Shown: positions 1-12,268 of the stretch, piece after piece | Layout of the letters: every line of letters begins with the position of its first letter | Numbering within the stretch: the stretch's first letter is position 1 | From: Erythrophleum ivorense | Taxonomy: Eukaryota; Streptophyta; Magnoliopsida; Fabales; Fabaceae | Reading direction: 5' to 3' | Assembly: GCA_026724425.1 (NCBI GenBank) | Contig: JAIUCV010000084.1 | Span: forward strand, 186,001 to 250,000 | Length of the DNA stretch: 64,000 nucleotides | Notes under the pieces: model-generated | The model's input: the letters and a program-made list of their open reading frames with translations, nothing else | What the model was told of the DNA's origin: nothing | Database searches by the model: none | Translations under genes and position numbers: made by a program

Positions 1-1048
1 AAGAAGAAGTGAAGCTGTAAGAAGAATAAGACAAAGTACCAGCTTGCCAACTTGTATGGATTTGCTCTGCCTTTGCATCTTCACCAGCTGCACCCATCGC
101 AACGTGTAAAGGAAAAAAATGCTCAGGCGATGGATGCACCAATCTCGCATTCGGAGCTTTCTCTTCCCACTCATTCACATCTCCATATCTGCAAAAACAC
201 ACACAAAGATATTCAATAAATTAAGCAACAAAAATATTAGTAAATTTGTTGTTTGTTATCTTCTTTCTAACCTTCCTTGCAAGAGACAATCTCTAAGCCA
301 AATATCAAACTCCAAAGCCCAAGGAACAGGTGAGCCATTGGCCATGCCAAACTCAAGTCTCCTCAGGTTATGAGTAGCACTTCCAGAGCCAACGATGAGA
401 ACACCTTCATCTTTCAGTGGAGCCAATGCTTTGCCCATGTTGTAATGGTAAGTCCCGTTTTGGGATGATTGAACAGAGAGCTGACAAACCGGTATGTCTG
501 CCTCTGGATACATCAACATTAAAGGAACCCAAGCTCCATGATCAAGTCCTCTCTTCGTATCTTCATCAACACGTTTCATTCCTCCTTCTCCCATTAGCAA
601 TTCTTTAACTCTTTTCGCCAATTCAGTTGCTCCTGGTGCTTCATATTTCAGCTGCAAAACTCAAATGGATAGAAATTTAAAAACACTGATACAAATAACC
701 CCCAAAAATTAAAAAAAAAATTAAAAATTGATGCATCATTCAACCATAAGCTAGGTTATAGAATCTGGGTCAGACAAAAGTTAGGGGCTTTTGTAAGAAA
801 AGAGGAGAGACCTTGTACATGACATCAGGGAAACCACCGAAGTCGTGGATCGTGGAATTGCGGAGGACAGTATTGACGGATGGGTATTTGGTGTCCCAGT
901 GAGCGGAGATGACTAAGATCGATTTGGGTCTCTGTTGAAAAACTTTGTCCTTCCATGATTTGAAGAACTGTCTTGCCTCCAAGCTATTGTCTATGCTCAA
1001 AGACGGAGATCCATGGGACAGATAGAATGTTTGATTCACTTTCTCCAT
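1..1048 (-). CDS. LIGB: LigB-type extradiol ring-cleavage dioxygenase (3' end cut by window edge)
   Basis: Ring-opening dioxygenase of the LigB/DODA family, related to 4,5-DOPA extradiol dioxygenases and probably a cytosolic, non-haem metal enzyme. Three coding exons can be placed: 1048-812 (79 codons), 651-272 and 188-1, with GT-AG boundaries at 811/810, 653-652, 271/270 and 190-189. The N-terminus reads MEKVNQTFYLSHGSP and includes the SHGSP and SAHWDT motifs that carry metal-binding histidines in this family. Exon 2 has DHGAWVPLMLMYP and GSGSATHNL. No stop is reached before position 1, so the last few codons lie outside. The ORF extends upstream in frame, but the MEKV methionine is the family start. 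In Arabidopsis the matching gene At4g15093 sits beside FAR1, as here. Confidence 0.93.
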
Positions 1049-1716
1049 CGATTGAATCTCTTTTCTCTGTTTTTTTTTTTTTGTCAACCTCGATTTTTGT
1101 CTCTGTTTCAAATGTCTCACCAACTTTTGTGTTTCTGACTTTGAATCTTGTCTCTCCCTGTCGGTATTAAAAAGGGTCCCACGCACCTAATCCCCAATTG
1201 AGATTTTTTCGGATTGGTCAAAAGATTCACCCAATGTAGGATCCGGTTCGGTCTGAAAATCTAGGGGTTATCATCTAAATGTTGTTTGTTTCTAGACTCG
1301 ACCAAGTTAGATTGTCCAAATTAGTTTTTTCTTCTTTTTTATAAACTCTCTACTTTTGTTTTTATATTCTTCTTCAACCACCAAACCAAACCAAACTTGG
1401 CACAATTTTTAATTATCTATTTTTCCCCGGGATTTTTAGCCTAATTATTATTTTTTGTTCTCGTGTGTTTCTGTGTTTAGACCATAAAACTGAAGTGTTA
1501 AAGATGTTTCTATGTAATGACACAGAACCCAAATAATTCAGCCAGATACACAACACTTCAGCCGTATCCATACATCAAAGGCAATCATATAATTAATATA
1601 CACAAAACCAATCTAAAAGATCTTGTCATCCATGTAAGATCTAGAGTATTCTCGTGTTTCTAAAGAGCTTCTTTGCAAGTGCTTCGTGAGACAAAACTTC
1701 GTGACTTACTATACTA
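1049..1716. other. LIGB 5' region and FAR1 3' flank, no gene
   Basis: LIGB and FAR1 are both on the minus strand, so this stretch holds the LIGB promoter and 5' UTR (right after 1048, with a T-rich run at 1071-1082) and then the FAR1 3' UTR. No further ORF, RNA gene or repeat is supported. Confidence 0.6.
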
Positions 1717-4700
1717 CTATAGCTGTCTTGAGGAACTACCAGGCAATTGTCCAGATCTCAAATGCTCATCCTGGAGGATAAGAAAAAGAGAAAACAATAT
1801 TAACATGTTAGCTAAAGCAGCGCAAAGAAGATTATTTTTTCTCATTCAAAAGTAAACCAAATTAAGAATTTTATTCATGAAGCTGAAACCTGTAAATTGT
1901 AAGTGAAGCTTGGGGGAGGCCTGAAATCGATTTGACCCTGCGAAGTACAATACAGAAAACGAAAAACTTTACACCAAGATCATTCATAATCATAACTCAC
2001 TTCTAAAATCACTTTTGGTTGAGGAGTTTATAAAATAAGGTTACCAGCCCGGGCATGGCTTGCTGATTCGTGAAGAAGCTATCCTGTACCGGTGCTATTG
2101 AATTCAGTTGTCCCTGAAATCAAAAGAACCAAAAACATAAACAATTCTTTATCATTTCACATTGACTTTATACTGAGCACATATGTTGTTTTTTCACTGA
2201 ATCAAGCATCTATGTAAAACATAACACCCACCAGGCCTTGGATGGTTCGTTGATTTACATAGTAGCCTTCGTGAGGTGGCTCCATTAAATTTAACTATAT
2301 CCACAGTTAAAAACAGGTTTTAGTATACAATGTTGAAATAGCTTCTAGTTAGGTTCGTAACAATCAACTAACATATCATACCAATCCTTGAACGTTCTGT
2401 TGAGGACCATAGTAACCACTAATGTTCATTCCCTCTGAACTTATATTTTCCTGCACAAACAGTAAAAAAAAAAAAAACGCAGAAGAATGATTAAACTATA
2501 GAGCCATATCAAATGCGCGTTTAGAGTAGATAAAATCAAAGCACAAACCATCGGTTGCAAGCTCTGTTGAGATTCAAGCATTTGGCCACCCTCTTGTTGT
2601 CCCTGCATAAGATCAGTTTGAGTATTTATTTTCTTTAAAGCCTTTGAAACTGAGAAAACAACAAGTATCGAATACGTAGGTTCAGACTGGAGAGAAGCTT
2701 ACCTTTCTTTTCCTAACAATTGTCTTCTTTTTTGTTGCTTTTACGCCAGCCATTGCCTGGTTTTCTTCTTCCTGAGCACCATTACTAAGCTGGCTATTAG
2801 ACTGGGTGATGTTGCTCCTAGAGTTATTCAGATCCACACAGTTTTTCAGGGTCTCAACTAGTGTGCGCAATACGATGTTGTAGTTTTCTTCTGACACACA
2901 ACCTTCCTCACTCAACTCAATGGCTCGGCTACACAAATCGTTGTATCGCTGAACTCTGGTCTGTACCTGCTCTGCTCCTTCACCAGCCAATACTCCAATT
3001 TTAGCATCTTTCGTCCACCTTTTCAAAATATACCGAGGCGGGATGCTGGCGAAACCACATATCTGAAGAATCATCAAAGCATGCCGACAAAGGAACCCTT
3101 TGTACTCAAACATACGGCAGAAACAACAAAGCTCTGACTTTGTTTTGCTCCATGTTACAAGAAACTCATCGTCTTTTTCGCAGTCTTGAACTCTAAACGT
3201 CACCATGTTTTCGTCTTCTTTCTCCTTTCTAGGATGGCAAGCGACAACCCCCAATACCTCGACTTGAAACTTCTTAAATATCGTGTGGGTGTAAGTTGTT
3301 GCCATTTGCTTCTCCCACGGCGAAGGAGACTTCAACGCAGGTTGCTTGTGGCAAGTATCGAAATCTGCAACGGATTCCTCTTCGTATCTGTTCTGAAGAA
3401 TCGCACCGTACTGTCTCAAGAACTCTTTCAGCGTGATCTTCTTGTGGATGTACTTATCGAAGAAAGAGTTCACACTTTCCGAGCGAGGAGATGTCGACAT
3501 TCCAGCCAGAAACACATCGCTCATGAAAGTCGGCACCCACTTTTGGCGATGTTCATGCAACCATAGCAGCCACTCATCATCCTCAAGTCCAAACTGGCTG
3601 ACCATTTTCCACCATCTCATATCAAACTGATCGCTCGTCCAGGACCTGAAGATGCACTTGTTGAATTTCCGCAAGAAATTCTCATGCCGTTTCATCACTT
3701 GGGAGAAATACTCAGGTATCTTCTCCAACACATGCCACGACGCAAAGCAATGACGAGTGTTTGGTAACAGCTCTGAAACTGCGGCCATCAAGAGTTTATC
3801 TTGGTCGGTGAGTAACACTTTAGGAGCTCGACCACCCATTGCTCGAAGCCATGTTTTTATCAGCCACACAAATGTCTCCTTAGACTCATCAGCAACCAAT
3901 GCACAGCCAAGCAACATAGGTTGGGAATGATGATTCACCCCAATAAATAAAGCTAATGGCAACTTATCATTAAACTTGACGTAAGTAGAATCAAAGGATA
4001 CGACATCATTGAAACTCATATAATCATCTCTGCTCTTAGCATCAGTCCAAAACAGATTCCTTAACCGCTGCTCCTCGTTTAAGTCAATGGCGTAAAAGAA
4101 TTTTGGATTTTCTTTCTTGATACGCTTAAAATACTCAAGCATTACTTGAGAATCTCCTTCTTCCAAAGCCAAATACCGACCTTTATCAACCTGACTGTTG
4201 ACATCCGTCTGAAGAAGAAGCCCAGCATTCTTATATCCCCCGGATTGTCTCGACATCTCAACATACATTTTCCTAGTCCGTTCACTAACGGCGTGCAGAA
4301 TATCGATATTGTTCTTCTCAGCTAACTTGACATTCCTCTGGATCCGGAAATGGTAAGCAAGAGCAGGTAGAAGCTCGTGATTGTGATCTTTTACAAACTC
4401 ATGAATGATCCATTTCCCATCAGGTCTTCTCTTAACATGCATACTCGCCTTGCAATCTGTTTTCTTCACACTCGACCTTCGAGTACTACTACCACTACCA
4501 TTCTCTGACTCAGGAGTCACACCGTATCTAGAACAAGCAAACTTAGCATCGATGAAATCTTTCGTTTTCTTGGATCGTCGGCTGTTTTTGATGGAGGTAG
4601 TGAAACCCATCGACTTGGCGTACTCTTGATAAAACAAATACGCTCCCTCGTGCGTATCGAAGTCAATACCATTTCTTGGCTCAAGATCAAGATCACCACT

Positions 4701-4847
4701 GAAGCCAAGATCTCCTGTTTTGAGATCATCAACAAAAATTCCTACATCTCTGTGATTACTATGCGATTCAACCACAACGTCAACCATAGTTTCATCCCCT
4801 GCATCACTGACCTGATGATTATTATTATTATTCTCTTGCAAATCCAT
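1717..4847 (-). CDS. FAR1: FAR-RED IMPAIRED RESPONSE 1 transcription factor
   Basis: Nuclear, transposase-derived transcription factor that with FHY3 activates FHY1/FHL in phytochrome A signalling. Seven coding exons, all ending in phase 0: 4847-2703, 2602-2549, 2450-2382, 2294-2232, 2113-2045, 1937-1890 and 1770-1717 (stop TAG 1719-1717), giving 833 aa against about 827 in Arabidopsis. Domains: N-terminal FAR1 zinc-finger DNA-binding domain (FACSRYGV, TDCKASMHVKRR, DHNHELLP), central MULE-type transposase core with DDE-like positions (VSFDSTYV, LLTDQDK, SESVNSFFDKY), and SWIM zinc finger (CCFCRMFEYKGFLCRHALMI). The lysine-rich stretch at the end of the large exon looks like an NLS. The start is the MDLQEN methionine; an upstream in-frame Met at 4892 would add 15 residues not in the Arabidopsis protein. 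The gene appears fully intact. Confidence 0.96.
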
Positions 4848-6180
4848 CTTGAAGTCAGCTACATTTGGATTCACTAACACACTCAAAAGCAACTACCACA
4901 CCACAGGCTCCAATGAAATTGGAAACTAAAATCTTTCCCAATGGATAATTTACATTAGCACACCTGAAATTGGCACAATCATACTTCATAAGAACAAGCG
5001 ACATCTATCCATTCAACAAGCATCAAACTTGAACAGTGTTTTATATTCGCTCAACCCAAAATAAATTTTGAAACACAGATGGCAATAGGAAAGTAAATAA
5101 TTTCAGAATTTCAACAACATATACTTCAAGTAATAGAAAAGTTCCATTTCTAAGCCAAAAGTGAGTAAATTTCTCAAAAAAAATCTGTGATTTTTCTCGT
5201 AGCAGAGCGTAAAGGAACTTACTTTCGTTAGTATAAGCATACAAGACGCATAATTTTTGTATCATATGAAAAGAAACCGCGAAATTCAGGAATTTAAGTT
5301 TTGGAATTTCCCAGGCTTTTCCTGCATTTTATCGGCTACCCAGAGAGCGATAAAGGGAGAGAAAGAAGCACAGTAGAGAAGACGAAGCAGAGGACACAGA
5401 AGGCGAGTGGGGAAACAAAGCGAGTGAGGGAACAAGGAGCGTGAGGGAGAGAAAATCTAGGGTTCCTTTTTTTGGAATTTTTAGGGATCTTGAGATGTTT
5501 TTTTTTGGTGTGTTTGGAAATCGGGATTCCCTTACTCGCCTTTTCTCACTCGACACATCGTTTGTTCTCGACGCGGATTTCTTTCTAGGCGCGTCTGGCG
5601 TTTTAGGCGCGTCGCTGCGTTTGGATTTTTCTGTTGTTCAATGGAAATTTTTTGACGCGGTCAATAGTCAACACTCAAGGTTTCTCATTTCTATAGCTTT
5701 GTGCCTTTGTCAGTGTTAGTAAACAAGAGTTTCGTCGTCAAAAAAAAATAAATTAAATCAAACAAGAGGTTCTATTTAAAAGGACATAAAAGAAGAAAAA
5801 AAATGAGGAGGTGAAAGTTGTTATATGGTTGTTTCGGGGACTTTCGGTTTATTCATATATCAAGAATACGAATAAGGCCAATTCATACACTAATTTTGGT
5901 GTTTTGCTAATCTCTTTACTATTAATAGAGAATAGTGAAGAAGTACATTTTTTTTTTTTACAAAAAATATGTTTTGAAGGTGTAATTAAGGTTAATTTGG
6001 TAAAAAGCTAAAAATCTAATCCAATATCATATGGATCAACACGCGGATCCTAGATCATTTAAAATAAACCGAAACTGTCACGATTAGCATAAACCAATTA
6101 CAAAACCGAGTAGAAATCGACCAAGCCATCACCCAATTTAGTACAATAACTAGAATGATCATACATTCATATAATATCTA
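4848..6180. other. FAR1 5' UTR/promoter region and AT-rich intergenic DNA
   Basis: The first several hundred bases upstream of the FAR1 start are leader and promoter. The purine-rich plus strand around 5340-5460 reads as pyrimidine-rich leader on the minus strand. No coding exon, RNA gene or clear mobile element is supported up to 6180. Confidence 0.45.
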
Positions 6181-6186
6181 GCAGAT

Positions 6187-6214
6187 ACATCATACATCAT
6201 ACATCATACATCAT
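6187..6214. repeat. 7-bp microsatellite (ACATCAT)4
   Basis: Four exact tandem copies of ACATCAT followed by a degenerate fifth copy (ACATTCAT). It is a simple repeat in intergenic DNA. Confidence 0.9.
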
Positions 6215-6261
6215 ACATTCATACCTATAATATCTAAGCTAATATTTAAAAATCGATATAT

Positions 6262-6790
6262 TTTAGCGTCTAAAACTCGGTTGAGGCGGGGCGCTATGCG
6301 GTGGGGCAACGTTCCGATTTGCCATAATCAGCCAACAAATCGGCACTTGGTTTTTTTTTTTGGTCATTCTAAGTGCATAATCCATAAATCCTTTACAGAT
6401 CTATCATAGACTGATATAAATAACAAGGAAATCAACCCCAAAACCAAGCAAATCGGGGGAAAAAAACGGGCAGCCATGGATCAGATCTCGATTTGCCATG
6501 GGAAGAAGATGAAGTTAATTTTGTAATTTCGCAGTTATTAAAACATACACTAAAATTGGTGGTAATATGTTTCGAACTCGCGACCTAGAAGGTTTATGTG
6601 ACAAGGGAAACCATTGAACTAACTGTATTTTCATGTTTACTACTCATATTATAATATATATAACCTATTTCAAATAAATATACGAAAATAAAATCTCCGA
6701 TTACTCCCTGGTTTATTTCCGATTTTCGCAAAAATCGTTACTCCCGGACCGAGCGCCCGAGTAGCGCCCACCGAGTTCTTGAACATTTTT
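6262..6790. repeat. Possible old TIR transposon with diverged ends
   Basis: The two ends share an imperfect inverted arrangement: AACTCGGTTGAGGCGGGGCG near 6276 against the reverse of GCGCCCACCGAGTTCTTGAA near 6765-6784. The element type and exact ends cannot be fixed and no target duplication is visible. It is AT-rich inside and has no ORF. Confidence 0.3.
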
Positions 6791-7281
6791 ACAAATATAT
6801 TAATCTCATTAATATATTCATGTTTATTTGTTTTGCTTTAGGTACCATATCGTGCTAAAAGCAATGAAGCATCAGCATTTTGGAAGATTTTTTAATGGAA
6901 AACATAGCAAATACGGAAACAAAATATAATTAGGAATAAATCTATATACTGTAATTTAACGAAATTAATTAAAAATATTTGGTAAACAAGTGATTCGAAG
7001 ATAATTTTTCACCAACGATGTACATTGTACAAAGGTTAAGATTTTTTTTTTTTACATCATATTTAGATAATTAACTGATTGTTAATTAAGATCATTAGCC
7101 AAACTCTTGCTAATTTGGATAAAAAAATAACTATTGAATGAGAAAAGAATGCTAGCAGCATATATAATTATTAATATATCCTTAAAAAATTATCAATGTA
7201 GTATATGCTACAACAACATAGGTTAAATCCAAACTCAACAAAGTAAAACATAAACTCACCCACAACTTTTCATCTCATATC

Positions 7282-7310
7282 CCCGCACAACTGTGCGGGC
7301 TAACTCCTAG
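7282..7310 (+). mobile_element. Helitron-type 3' terminus
   Basis: A perfect 7-bp stem CCCGCAC / GTGCGGG with loop AACT (7282-7299) is followed 7 bases later by CTAG (7307-7310) and a T. This is the canonical non-autonomous Helitron 3' end: a GC hairpin just before CTRR, inserted before T. The 5' TC end cannot be located, so only the terminus is listed. The element body should extend to the left. Confidence 0.7.
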
Positions 7311-7311
7311 T

Positions 7312-8858
7312 ACATGAACTAATCGATTTTGTTTAGACGAGTAAATAATATCCATTTTTCAATAAATATTAATTAATATATAAAAAATTAGACAAAATTA
7401 ATATTTCATTAAAAGATAACAATTGTTTATTTTAAAGTGTTTTTTAATTAAAAAATATGACGCGGCAAGTGATGTGGTAGATGATTTATACATGAAATGT
7501 GGTGTGTCATCCAAGTCATCACGATCAATGATCATCGTTTAATTTAACCAAACTTGATTGGTTGATGAATAAATTAACAAAAAGTGTAATTTATGTATGT
7601 ATTGCATAATATATAGACTAGTGTGTGAATCAACTTTATTTGTACTCGTACTTTTGATATATGAAGAAACCGAAAGTCTGTTGTTTCGCTAGTGTGTGGA
7701 TATTTATATGAGGCATCTTGAGAGTATTGACAAGGTTTATCTCAACCGAGTTCAGATACCAGGTCATTGTTTTGTGAGATGGGTTAATCGTTCGTTTATC
7801 AGTCACCTACATGATCCGCATGTGAGTTAGGTTTGAGGTGGTTGGCTTGACTAGAAACGTTATCGAAACAAAACAAGCATGCTTGAGTAGCTAGTGCAAT
7901 GATGTCTTCTTTACTTCTTCGAAATTAGTGCATGACTTGTCCATCACATGCCTTTGTGGATAATGGTGAAATGAGCAATCTTCTATTTCGCTTTTAGTGT
8001 GTGTTACTGATGTACTTTTGTTTTGATCCAGAAAACGAGTCTTCGATAAATACAATTACCCCCGACATTAATCGTCTAAAACATCTATATCCTCTAGACA
8101 TCATAGTAATAGTTTTGTTTTTGATTTTTTGATAAAGACATCATGTTAATAGTTGCAGATACTATCAGTTATTTGGTAATATTGAGACAATAATTCACTG
8201 GTTGTCTTTTATATAGTTTAGTTTACTAGTAGTTTTTATATACTAAATCTAGTTTTTAACCTTAACATTTATTTTTCATCATTCGTATTTTTATAACCTT
8301 AACAGTTCATATCTCGAACGCTAGTTTTGCGAATTTTCGTCTAGAAAAAGTCTATCCAACTAACTTTTTCGCATTTTATGGACTAAAAAAAAAAATCTCT
8401 ATCAATATCATCCGTTTTGATAATATCTCGTAATTTTCTCTATTTCTGTTTCCGAATTATATGGACGAAAAAAAGAGAAATATCAAAGAGATGAAAAAGA
8501 CACGTAAGCGAAGAATAAAGCTTTTGTAACCACTTTCATTTGTCCGTCTCTGGCTTTTAGTCTGTCAACGCTTTTCTATTTTGTCATTTTTCTTCTCTTC
8601 TAAATTTCCTCTCAATTTCTTTCTCTCCTTCTTCTTCTCCAGCTACTTTGGACTCCGCCATGGCTACTCTCCTCCTCCTTCCTCAGTAACCTTTGATCTC
8701 CGCTTCATTCTAGCATACCATTCACACTTCTCGCTGCTAATTTGAAATTTGCTGCTTAGGTCATCTCTAATTTTCGCATTATTATTTTCTTTTTTTTTCT
8801 CATTTAATTTCAGTCTACTTTCCTCTTTCGTCACTTTACTATGACTGACCTACCATAG
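7312..8858. other. AT-rich intergenic DNA and PAT19 promoter
   Basis: No ORF of note or RNA gene. The last 350 bases become pyrimidine-rich (CTTCTTCTCC-type runs near 8590-8640), as expected for the promoter and leader of PAT19. A 5' UTR intron is possible but cannot be delimited. Confidence 0.45.
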
Positions 8859-8863
8859 CAAGT

Positions 8864-8898
8864 GAGAGAGAGAGAGAGCGAGAGAGAGAGAGAGAGAG
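8864..8898. repeat. (GA)n microsatellite in the PAT19 leader
   Basis: A 35-bp GA run interrupted once by a C, ending 145 bp before the PAT19 start codon. GA runs are common in plant 5' UTRs and can bind BBR/BPC factors; that role here is inference. Confidence 0.85.
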
Positions 8899-9043
8899 CA
8901 GATATTTTATCTCTCGGTTAGTCGGTTTCCCATATATTCCTCCCGGCTTTTGAGTACCGGCGAGCAAATTTTCTCTCAACAACTTGCGGCGGCGCCGTGA
9001 AAGTTTAGGGTTTCCGTTCCCGACTTGGTTAAATTCGTAAATA

Positions 9044-12000
9044 TGGTGAGGAAACACGGTTGGCAACTCCCCGCTCACAAATTCCAGGTTCTAGATTCAA
9101 CTTTCTCTACCTCTGTATTCGCGATTAGATAATCATTGTGCTTGGTCGCATTTGGGTTTATGAGATTGAGACTTTGGTTTTGTGGAAAATTTCTGATTTC
9201 AGGTGGTTGCGATTACAGTGTTCTGCTTGTTGAGCGTTGCGTACTATGCTTTCTTCGCTCCTTTTGTTGGAGGTCGCATCTGGGAGTATATTCTCCTCGG
9301 TGTTTACTCTCCTGTGGTATGTTTAAAAAAAAAAAAACTCTTCCTTTTAAGCTTTGGTTTGTTTCTGAAGATGGTTTATTCAATCTATGCTCTGTGTTGT
9401 TTGCAGGCTCTCATAGTTTTCGTTCTGTATGTTCGTTGTACTGCGATCAATCCTGCGGATCCAGGAATCATGTCGAAATTCGAAAGAGGCGCAACAAACA
9501 GAGGTCATGATGATGATTTTCCGGGAAGAGATGCTTCCAGAAAATTCGATGAAACTGGCAGCCAGCTGCATTCTTCTCCTTCAGTTGCCTCCAGGGCTTC
9601 TACATTACCTGCAAACTCTAGCGTGAAAGGCTCCGTAGGAGATGCTCAACGACCGGAACCTGTTCCAAAGAAATCTTGCTATAATCCTTTGGCAATCCTC
9701 TGTGGCGTCTTTGTTTATCAAGATTGTCGCAGGAAAGAAGAGACGCTTGAAGAGCAAGGGGATAGAGAAGAAGCTCTGTTTTGCACTTTGTGCAATGCCG
9801 AGGTATTATTATGCTTCAATTGCATATGCTTCTAGTTCCCTGTATATATATTTTTTTTTGTTGTGCCTATGTATGTTCTTTAATATTGGCATGCTTGGAG
9901 AGTAAAGAATATAAATGCTTCACCTTGATTCCTTCTTTGTGACAGGTTCGTAAGTTTAGCAAGCATTGTCGAAGTTGCGACAAATGTGTAGATTGTTTCG
10001 ATCATCATTGCCGGGTAAACTTTTCGTTACAGTTGCCACTATTAGCTTTTTTTTCTTGGAGGTGTTTGACTAGAGTTTTATGTGTGCAATCAAATTACAT
10101 AGCTTGTGTTTAAATGTTACAGTGGCTTAACAATTGTGTCGGTCGCAAGAATTACATCACTTTTATATCCCTGATGGCTGTCAGTCTTATCTGGGTAAGT
10201 ATACGATCCCTGATATGCAATTTCTTAAGCTCACTGTATGCTTAACCAGTAATCAATAAATCTTTCTTCTTCTCAGCTCCTTATTGAAGCATCAGTTGGA
10301 ATTGCAGTTATAGTGCGTGTGTTTGTTAATAAGAAGGATATGGAAACCGAGATCGTCAATAGACTCGGAAATGGATTTTCCCGGGCACCTTTTGCCACGG
10401 TTGTTGTAAGTTTTCTTAGCGTAAAGCAGTGCCTAATGCCTCTATTGTGGATGGTCATGGTGCTTTCTTACAATGTATGCAGGGTCTCTGCACTGCTGTT
10501 TCCATTCTGGCGTTGTTTCCACTGGGTGAACTTTTCTTTTTCCACATGCTCCTCATTAAAAAGGTAAGTACATAATAAGTTGATCCTGGTTTTTATTAGC
10601 TTTACTGGTATGAATCTTGCTAAGACCGTATAAGATGCAATAATTGTTCTTATAGACAACATGGTTGCCAGAAAAAAAATTGAGTAGCACATGCTCTTCA
10701 TAGTTGTGAGGATAGGCTTGTTTTCTTTTCCTTTGATATTAACACCATCTGATAATTGTTTCCCTAATTAGTCTCACTGCTTAGCACATGCGGTTATGGT
10801 ATAGAATGTATGTCCTATACTTCGTTTGTAACTGGGCTGATCGCATCTTCTTTAACTTGTTTTTTTTTTGTTCAAAACCAACAGGGCATTACAACTTATG
10901 AATATGTTGTGGCAATGAGAGCAATGAGCGAGGCGCCAGCTGGAGCTTCGATTGATGAGGAAATGCCTAACATGCTGTATTCTCCCTCTGGATCTGCCAC
11001 GACCGGCTTTAGTGGTGGAAGCTCCCTCGGTCTACCTTACAAGGGAGCTTGGTGCACTCCTCCTAGAGTGTTTGTTGATTATCAGGTATCATTTGCTTCT
11101 CCAAGAATCCTATATACATCAATTTTTTTCATATAGCTTCCATTCGGTTATTGATACGTCAGCTTCATACTTATTATCTATGTTACAGGATGAAGTGATT
11201 CCTCATTTGGACCCTGGAATGGTTCCGTCGACAGTAGATCCAGATGCAGCTGAAACAGCAGAGAGGGGCAACAAGATTCCAAAGCGACCTGTCAAACTTA
11301 GTACTTGGAAACTCGCAAAGTTGAATTCAAACGAAGCCGCAAGGGCAGCAGCTAGAGCCAGAGCGTCATCATCCGTTCTACGGCCAATAGAAAACCGTCA
11401 CGCACAAGACGATGAACTTAGTTCAAGTGGTACCGTCAGTGTGGTCAGTAGCGTAAGCACAGAAGCAAATGGGGCTGTGTTGAGTAAAGAGATGAGAAAC
11501 AACGATCCAAGGCTGTCACTCTCTAGAAACTCTTTAGCTCCGAGCCAAGGTAGCAGGGACGAGTACGAGACAGGAACCCACAGTATGAGCAGTTTCAGCA
11601 GCCCGAGTCATGCTCACGAGGCTGTCACGCTTAGTCCTCTCCCGCAATATCATACTGCTGCTGGCCACCGCTTCACTGCAGCGACCTCATCAAATGCTCC
11701 CCCCCGGCCACCTCTTAATCCAGCAACCAGTCACATGGCCCACTCAACCTTTGATGAGAAGATAATGCAGAAAGGAAACAACGCTGATCAGTTGCTCCTC
11801 CCTGCTCCTGCAGCTTCTCTTATGAGAGATGTGAGAAGAACATCAGTTGTTTGGGACCAAGAAGCAGGTAGATATGTATCAATTCCTGCAACAACATCTG
11901 AGGCAAGAACCAGATTAACCTCACAGAACCTGCAGCCAATTCATAGCTCACACATGGGTAACACTCAGAATCCAAGACCACCACCTGTTGTTCATCCGCC

Positions 12001-12268
12001 TCAAAACTCTTCATCTAGAAAGGCTCCTCCTCCTCCTCCTCCTCCTCCACAGCAGCAAGGAGAGAGACTGACGTATACAGGTGACTCTATCTTCTTTGGT
12101 GGTCCGCTGGTAAATATCCCGAACAGAGATAGCCTGAGAAACGAAGGGGCCTCGGGAAGAGATGGACAAGACAGAATGGCATTGGCATTGCCTCGGGAAG
12201 CTAGATTCAAGAGAGACACAACTTCAAACCAGCTTCCAGTGTTTGCTCCTGTTGGTACCCGCAAGTAG
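9044..12268 (+). CDS. PAT19: DHHC-CRD protein S-acyltransferase (PAT19-type)
   Basis: Membrane S-acyltransferase that palmitoylates cysteines of target proteins. Nine coding exons: 9044-9088, 9203-9316, 9407-9802, 9946-10014, 10123-10194, 10277-10405, 10483-10563, 10885-11085 and 11189-12268, all joined in phase 0, giving 728 aa. Two hydrophobic segments (residues about 16-36 and 43-66) precede the Cys-rich domain starting at CTLCNAE; the catalytic DHHC falls at about 204-207 in exon 4, followed by WLNNCVGRKNY. Two more membrane segments follow at about 221-245 and 273-300. The long cytosolic tail (exon 9, 359 aa) is Ser/Pro-rich with a run of eight prolines near 12028-12048. The start MVRKHGWQLPAHKFQ is the usual one for this clade. 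Its position beside FAR1 matches Arabidopsis At4g15080, so I call PAT19 rather than its paralogue PAT20. Confidence 0.94.

Noticed and set aside
1049..1186. N-terminal extension of LIGB (MRGTLFNTDRERQD...)
   Set aside because: Basic low-complexity sequence not found in the family; the MEKVNQ start gives a standard protein.
4848..4892. Upstream FAR1 start adding MLLSVLVNPNVADFK
   Set aside because: The Arabidopsis protein starts at MDLQEN and the extra residues look like leader; kept only as a possibility.
6570..6620. Possible tRNA (GTTTCGAACTCGCGACC resembles a T-arm)
   Set aside because: No acceptor stem or anticodon arm can be paired around it; it lies within a probable old transposon.
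9203..9835. A separate 210-residue gene
   Set aside because: It is PAT19 exons 2 and 3 read through the intervening intron.
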